Shown here: in pieces, positions 61,414-64,000 of the stretch | Position numbering within the stretch: the stretch's first letter is position 1 | Layout: each line of letters begins with the position of its first letter | Assembly (NCBI RefSeq): GCF_014200455.1 | Contig: NZ_JACHBW010000008.1 | Span: 62,001 to 126,000, forward strand | DNA length: 64,000 bases | DNA from: Paraburkholderia bannensis | GTDB taxonomy: Bacteria > Pseudomonadota > Gammaproteobacteria > Burkholderiales > Burkholderiaceae | Reading direction: 5' to 3' | Program-made: the position numbers and the translations under genes | Notes under the pieces: model-generated | Told to the model about the DNA's origin: nothing | What the model saw: only the letters and a program-made list of their open reading frames with translations | Database searches by the model: none

Positions 61414-62739
61414 CTACTGCGCCGCGCGCAGCTTGCCCACCTGCTCCGCCGTCACCGTGCCCTCCTTCGAGCCGAAATGGCTCAGCACGAAATTGGCGAG
61501 CGCCGCGATATCCGAATCGCTGTATGCACCTGCGAAGCCCGGCATTTGCTGCAAGCGACCGTTGACCGTCAGCGAGGTGCCGTTGAGCAACACCTGCACG
61601 AGCGCGGCACCAGACGGATCGTTCACCGCATGGCTGCCGACGAGCGACGCGTAATCGCTCTGGCGGCCTGCGCCGTTCCACTGGTGGCAGCCCACGCAAT
61701 CGCCCGCGAACAACCGCTGACCGCGTTCGAGCGCCGGGTTTGCAGCCACCGCACCGGGCAGCACCGCATTCGAAGCGCGCGCCGCCGAAGGATCGAGGTT
61801 GATCGTCGCGGCGGCGCTCGTCTGTGCGCCGGTCGCGGGCGCGACGCTGCGCAGATACGTGACAAGCGCCGCGATATCGCCGGGCGTCAGATACTGCAGG
61901 CTATGTTCGACGACATCGGCCATCGGCCCCGCCGCCGAACTGCGCCCCGGCGCATGCCCTTGCGACAGATACTGGGCAACCTGCTGGTCGCTCCACGCGC
62001 CAATGCCGTAACTCTGGTCCGAGGTGGTGTTGTAAGCCTTCCAGCCTTCGATTTCCGCACCCGACAGATAGTCGCGCGACTTCATCGCGAAGCCCGCGTT
62101 ACGCGGCGTATGACACTCGCCGCAATGGCCGAGCGCCGTGGCGAGATACGCGCCTCGATTCCACTCGACGCTCTTCGCCGGATCGGTCGCGAAACGCTGC
62201 TCGTGGAAGAACAGCACGTTCCACACGCCCATGCCTACGCGCTGGTTGTACGGGAACGACAGCTCGTTCGCGGGCGGCGCTTGATGCACGGCGGGCAAGC
62301 TCAGCAGATACTGCTTGATCGCCAGCACATCGTCGCGGCTTAACTGTGTGTACGAGGTGTACGGCATCGCCGGGTACAGATTGCCGTGCGAGCCGATGCC
62401 CGCGCGTACGGCCTGCACGAAGGCGTCGTCGCTCCAGTTGCCGATGCCGGTGTCCTTGTCGGGCGTGAGATTGGTGGCGTAAAGGGTGCCAAAGGGCAGC
62501 TTGAACGGCCGTCCGCCCGCGTAGGGCGTGCCGCCTTGCGCCGTATGGCAGGCGACGCAATCGGCGGCCTTGGCGAGATATTCGCCGTGCGCCACGGCGG
62601 CCGCCAGATCGGCGGGCGTGCCCGCGACAGGCGGCTGCGGCTCGGTGCCAGCGGGCGATAGCCACGCGCGGCCGCACAGGACGGCGGCGGCTACGACCGC
62701 CGCGAGCGCTGTATAGCCGATGATTCTGCGAATTTTCAC
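61414..62739 (-). CDS. Triheme cytochrome c subunit of a molybdenum hydroxylase/dehydrogenase
   Basis: A 441-residue exported protein with a signal anchor (IGYTALAAVVAAAVLCGRAWL). Three heme motifs are C-V-A-C-H near 62, C-G-E-C-H near 210 and C-V-G-C-H near 350. This type accompanies gluconate/alcohol dehydrogenases or aldehyde/isoquinoline oxidoreductases. It lies directly downstream of the molybdopterin subunit gene, 47 bp apart on one strand, and would pass electrons to the respiratory chain. The GTG start at 62739 is the only likely one; the long upstream frame runs into the neighbouring gene. Confidence 0.8.
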   Translation of the reverse strand: MKIRRIIGYTALAAVVAAAVLCGRAWLSPAGTEPQPPVAGTPADLAAAVAHGEYLAKAADCVACHTAQGGTPYAGGRPFKLPFGTLYATNLTPDKDTGIGNWSDDAFVQAVRAGIGSHGNLYPAMPYTSYTQLSRDDVLAIKQYLLSLPAVHQAPPANELSFPYNQRVGMGVWNVLFFHEQRFATDPAKSVEWNRGAYLATALGHCGECHTPRNAGFAMKSRDYLSGAEIEGWKAYNTTSDQSYGIGAWSDQQVAQYLSQGHAPGRSSAAGPMADVVEHSLQYLTPGDIAALVTYLRSVAPATGAQTSAAATINLDPSAARASNAVLPGAVAANPALERGQRLFAGDCVGCHQWNGAGRQSDYASLVGSHAVNDPSGAALVQVLLNGTSLTVNGRLQQMPGFAGAYSDSDIAALANFVLSHFGSKEGTVTAEQVGKLRAAQ

Positions 62740-62786
62740 GATGTATGGTTGCGTTGGGTGTTGTCGATTCGAAGCAAGCGGGAGGC

Positions 62787-64000
62787 TCACGCCGGGCGCA
62801 GCGCATCGCCCAGCGGCAGCGAGCGGATCGTCGCGCCCGTGGCGGCGGCCAGCGCGTTGGCCACGGCGGGCGCGGCGGGCGGCACCCCGGGCTCGCCAAT
62901 GCCGGTCGGCGCTTCCTTCGACGGCACGATATGCACCTCGACCACCGGCATGCCGCTCATGCGCAGCACCGGGTAATCGTTGAAATTGCCCTGCCTGACG
63001 TGCCCCTTGTCGAACGTGATCGCCGTGCGCAGGAAGGTGAGGCCGAAACCGATGCCGCCCTCCACCTGGGTCGCGACGATGTCCGGATTCACCACCATGC
63101 CGCAATCGACCGCACACACCACTCGGTCCACCGTGAACGCGCCATCGGCCTGCACGGTCACTTCCGCCACCTGCGCCACATACGTGCCGAAGGCAAGTTG
63201 CAGCGCGATGCCGCGCCCGCGCCGCGTGCCTTGCGGCCCCGGCTTGAGCGGCGTGGACCAGGCCGCCTTCTGCGCAACGAGTTCGAGCACGCCGCGATGG
63301 CGCGGCATGTTGCCGAGCAGCGCATGACGGAATGCATAGGGATCCTTACCGGCCGCACGCGCGGCTTCGTCCATCATGGTTTCGCCGACGAAAGCCGAAT
63401 GCGTATGCCCGACCGAGCGCATCCACTGCGTCTGCACCGGCAGCTTCGCCTTGTGCTGCGCGACGCGGAAATTGGGAATCGCATAGGGAATATCGGCAGC
63501 GCCTTCGACCAGCACCGGATCGATCGAATCGGGCTTCGGCAGCTGCATGAAGCTCTGTCCCACCACATCGTGATTCCACGACACCAGCGCGCCCGCCTTA
63601 TCGACCGCCACGCGCACCTTGTGCACCGTGAGCGGCCGGTAATAGCCCGCGCGCATATCGTCCTCACGCATCCACACCAGCTTCACGGGCGCCGTCACGC
63701 CTTGCGCGTGCGCCGCGCGCGCCACCCGGGCCGCCTCGCGCACGAAGTCCGAATGCGGATTGGCGCGACGGCCAAAACTGCCGCCCGCATAGAGCTGATG
63801 AATCGTCACCTGCTCGGGCTTCAGGCCCAGTTCCTTCGCCGCCATCGACTGGTCGGCGGTGTGCCATTGCTCGCCGTTCCAGATCTCGCAGCGATCGCCC
63901 TGCAACTGGATCAGGCAGTTCATCGGCTCCATCGGCGCATGCGCGAGATAGGGCTGCTCGTAGACGGCCTCGATATACTTGCCGCCCTCCGGCGCTGCCG
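62787..64000 (-). CDS. Xanthine-dehydrogenase-family molybdopterin subunit (IorB-like), cut by right edge
   Basis: 404 C-terminal residues of a large molybdopterin-binding subunit. It has YEQPYLAHAPMEPMNCL (substrate channel and Mo-cofactor region), GGSFGRRANPHSDF, QWMRSVGHTHSAFVGETMMD, the region around VDCGMVVNPD, and GIGEPGVPPAAPAVANAL with the catalytic-type glutamate. The layout is that of isoquinoline 1-oxidoreductase beta subunits and related aldehyde oxidases. The frame is open to base 64000, so the N-terminus, and probably an [2Fe-2S] alpha-subunit gene, lie outside. The next gene is its cytochrome c. Confidence 0.85.
   Translation of the reverse strand, partial: AAPEGGKYIEAVYEQPYLAHAPMEPMNCLIQLQGDRCEIWNGEQWHTADQSMAAKELGLKPEQVTIHQLYAGGSFGRRANPHSDFVREAARVARAAHAQGVTAPVKLVWMREDDMRAGYYRPLTVHKVRVAVDKAGALVSWNHDVVGQSFMQLPKPDSIDPVLVEGAADIPYAIPNFRVAQHKAKLPVQTQWMRSVGHTHSAFVGETMMDEAARAAGKDPYAFRHALLGNMPRHRGVLELVAQKAAWSTPLKPGPQGTRRGRGIALQLAFGTYVAQVAEVTVQADGAFTVDRVVCAVDCGMVVNPDIVATQVEGGIGFGLTFLRTAITFDKGHVRQGNFNDYPVLRMSGMPVVEVHIVPSKEAPTGIGEPGVPPAAPAVANALAAATGATIRSLPLGDALRPA

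Overview
The window looks like a chromosomal segment of a Burkholderia-type betaproteobacterium (Burkholderia, Paraburkholderia or Caballeronia). The evidence is the high GC content, the strong GC3 bias, Burkholderiaceae-like protein families throughout, and an FNR-controlled universal-stress-protein cluster resembling the low-oxygen-activated (lxa) locus known from Burkholderia cenocepacia. No tRNA, rRNA, CRISPR array, prophage or complete insertion sequence was seen. Both ends of the window cut through genes.

Region 1 (1-14.8 kb) is a low-oxygen survival locus. It holds an acetoacetyl-CoA reductase (cut at the left edge), a small cytochrome c, a zinc alcohol dehydrogenase, CBS-BON and triple-BON proteins, three universal stress proteins, a cytochrome b561, an MBL/beta-CASP hydrolase, a CHASE-PAS histidine kinase with a NarL-type regulator, an FNR protein with its four cluster cysteines, and a RaiA/HPF-like protein. 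Seven FNR-type boxes (TTGAT-N4-ATCAA and variants) lie in front of these genes, and several have a -10-like hexamer at class II spacing. The locus also carries decayed members: a nitroreductase pseudogene, an NRAMP transporter fragment and the 3' end of an Hsp20 gene.

Region 2 (15-18.6 kb) has a poxvirus-type topoisomerase IB, a Bcr/CflA-like drug exporter and a LysR regulator. The LysR gene diverges from Region 3 (18.7-26.4 kb), a tightly packed catabolic operon with repeated ATGA stop/start overlaps and a strong terminator at its end. It encodes an outer-membrane channel, an alpha/beta C-C hydrolase, a type I extradiol dioxygenase, a Rieske ferredoxin, an FAD hydroxylase, an MFS transporter, a cyclase-family hydrolase and an FAH-family enzyme. 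Together these form a plausible complete route for an unidentified aromatic substrate. This is the best candidate for an undescribed system.

Region 4 (26.4-29.5 kb) holds small or unknown proteins and a GNAT acetyltransferase. Region 5 (29.6-47.8 kb, all on the minus strand) is a cellulose operon, bcsD-bcsP-bcsQ-bcsA-bcsB1-bcsB2-bcsC, followed by two SGNH proteins and AlgF/AlgI/AlgJ-like O-acetylation genes, comparable to the wss operon of Pseudomonas fluorescens. It has two tandem bcsB genes and no bcsZ endoglucanase.

Region 6 (48-64 kb) is mixed. It contains an unknown protein, a zinc-ribbon membrane protein next to a TAXI binding protein, a TRIC-type channel preceded by a tandem glycine riboswitch, an ABC exporter, a GAF-GGDEF protein, an NCS2 nucleobase permease, a membrane diguanylate cyclase gene interrupted by one in-frame TGA, an alcohol dehydrogenase, a repeat-containing proline-rich protein and a cytochrome b561. 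It ends with a triheme cytochrome c and a molybdopterin dehydrogenase subunit cut by the right edge. Short in-frame tandem repeats of 9-12 bp recur in several genes.
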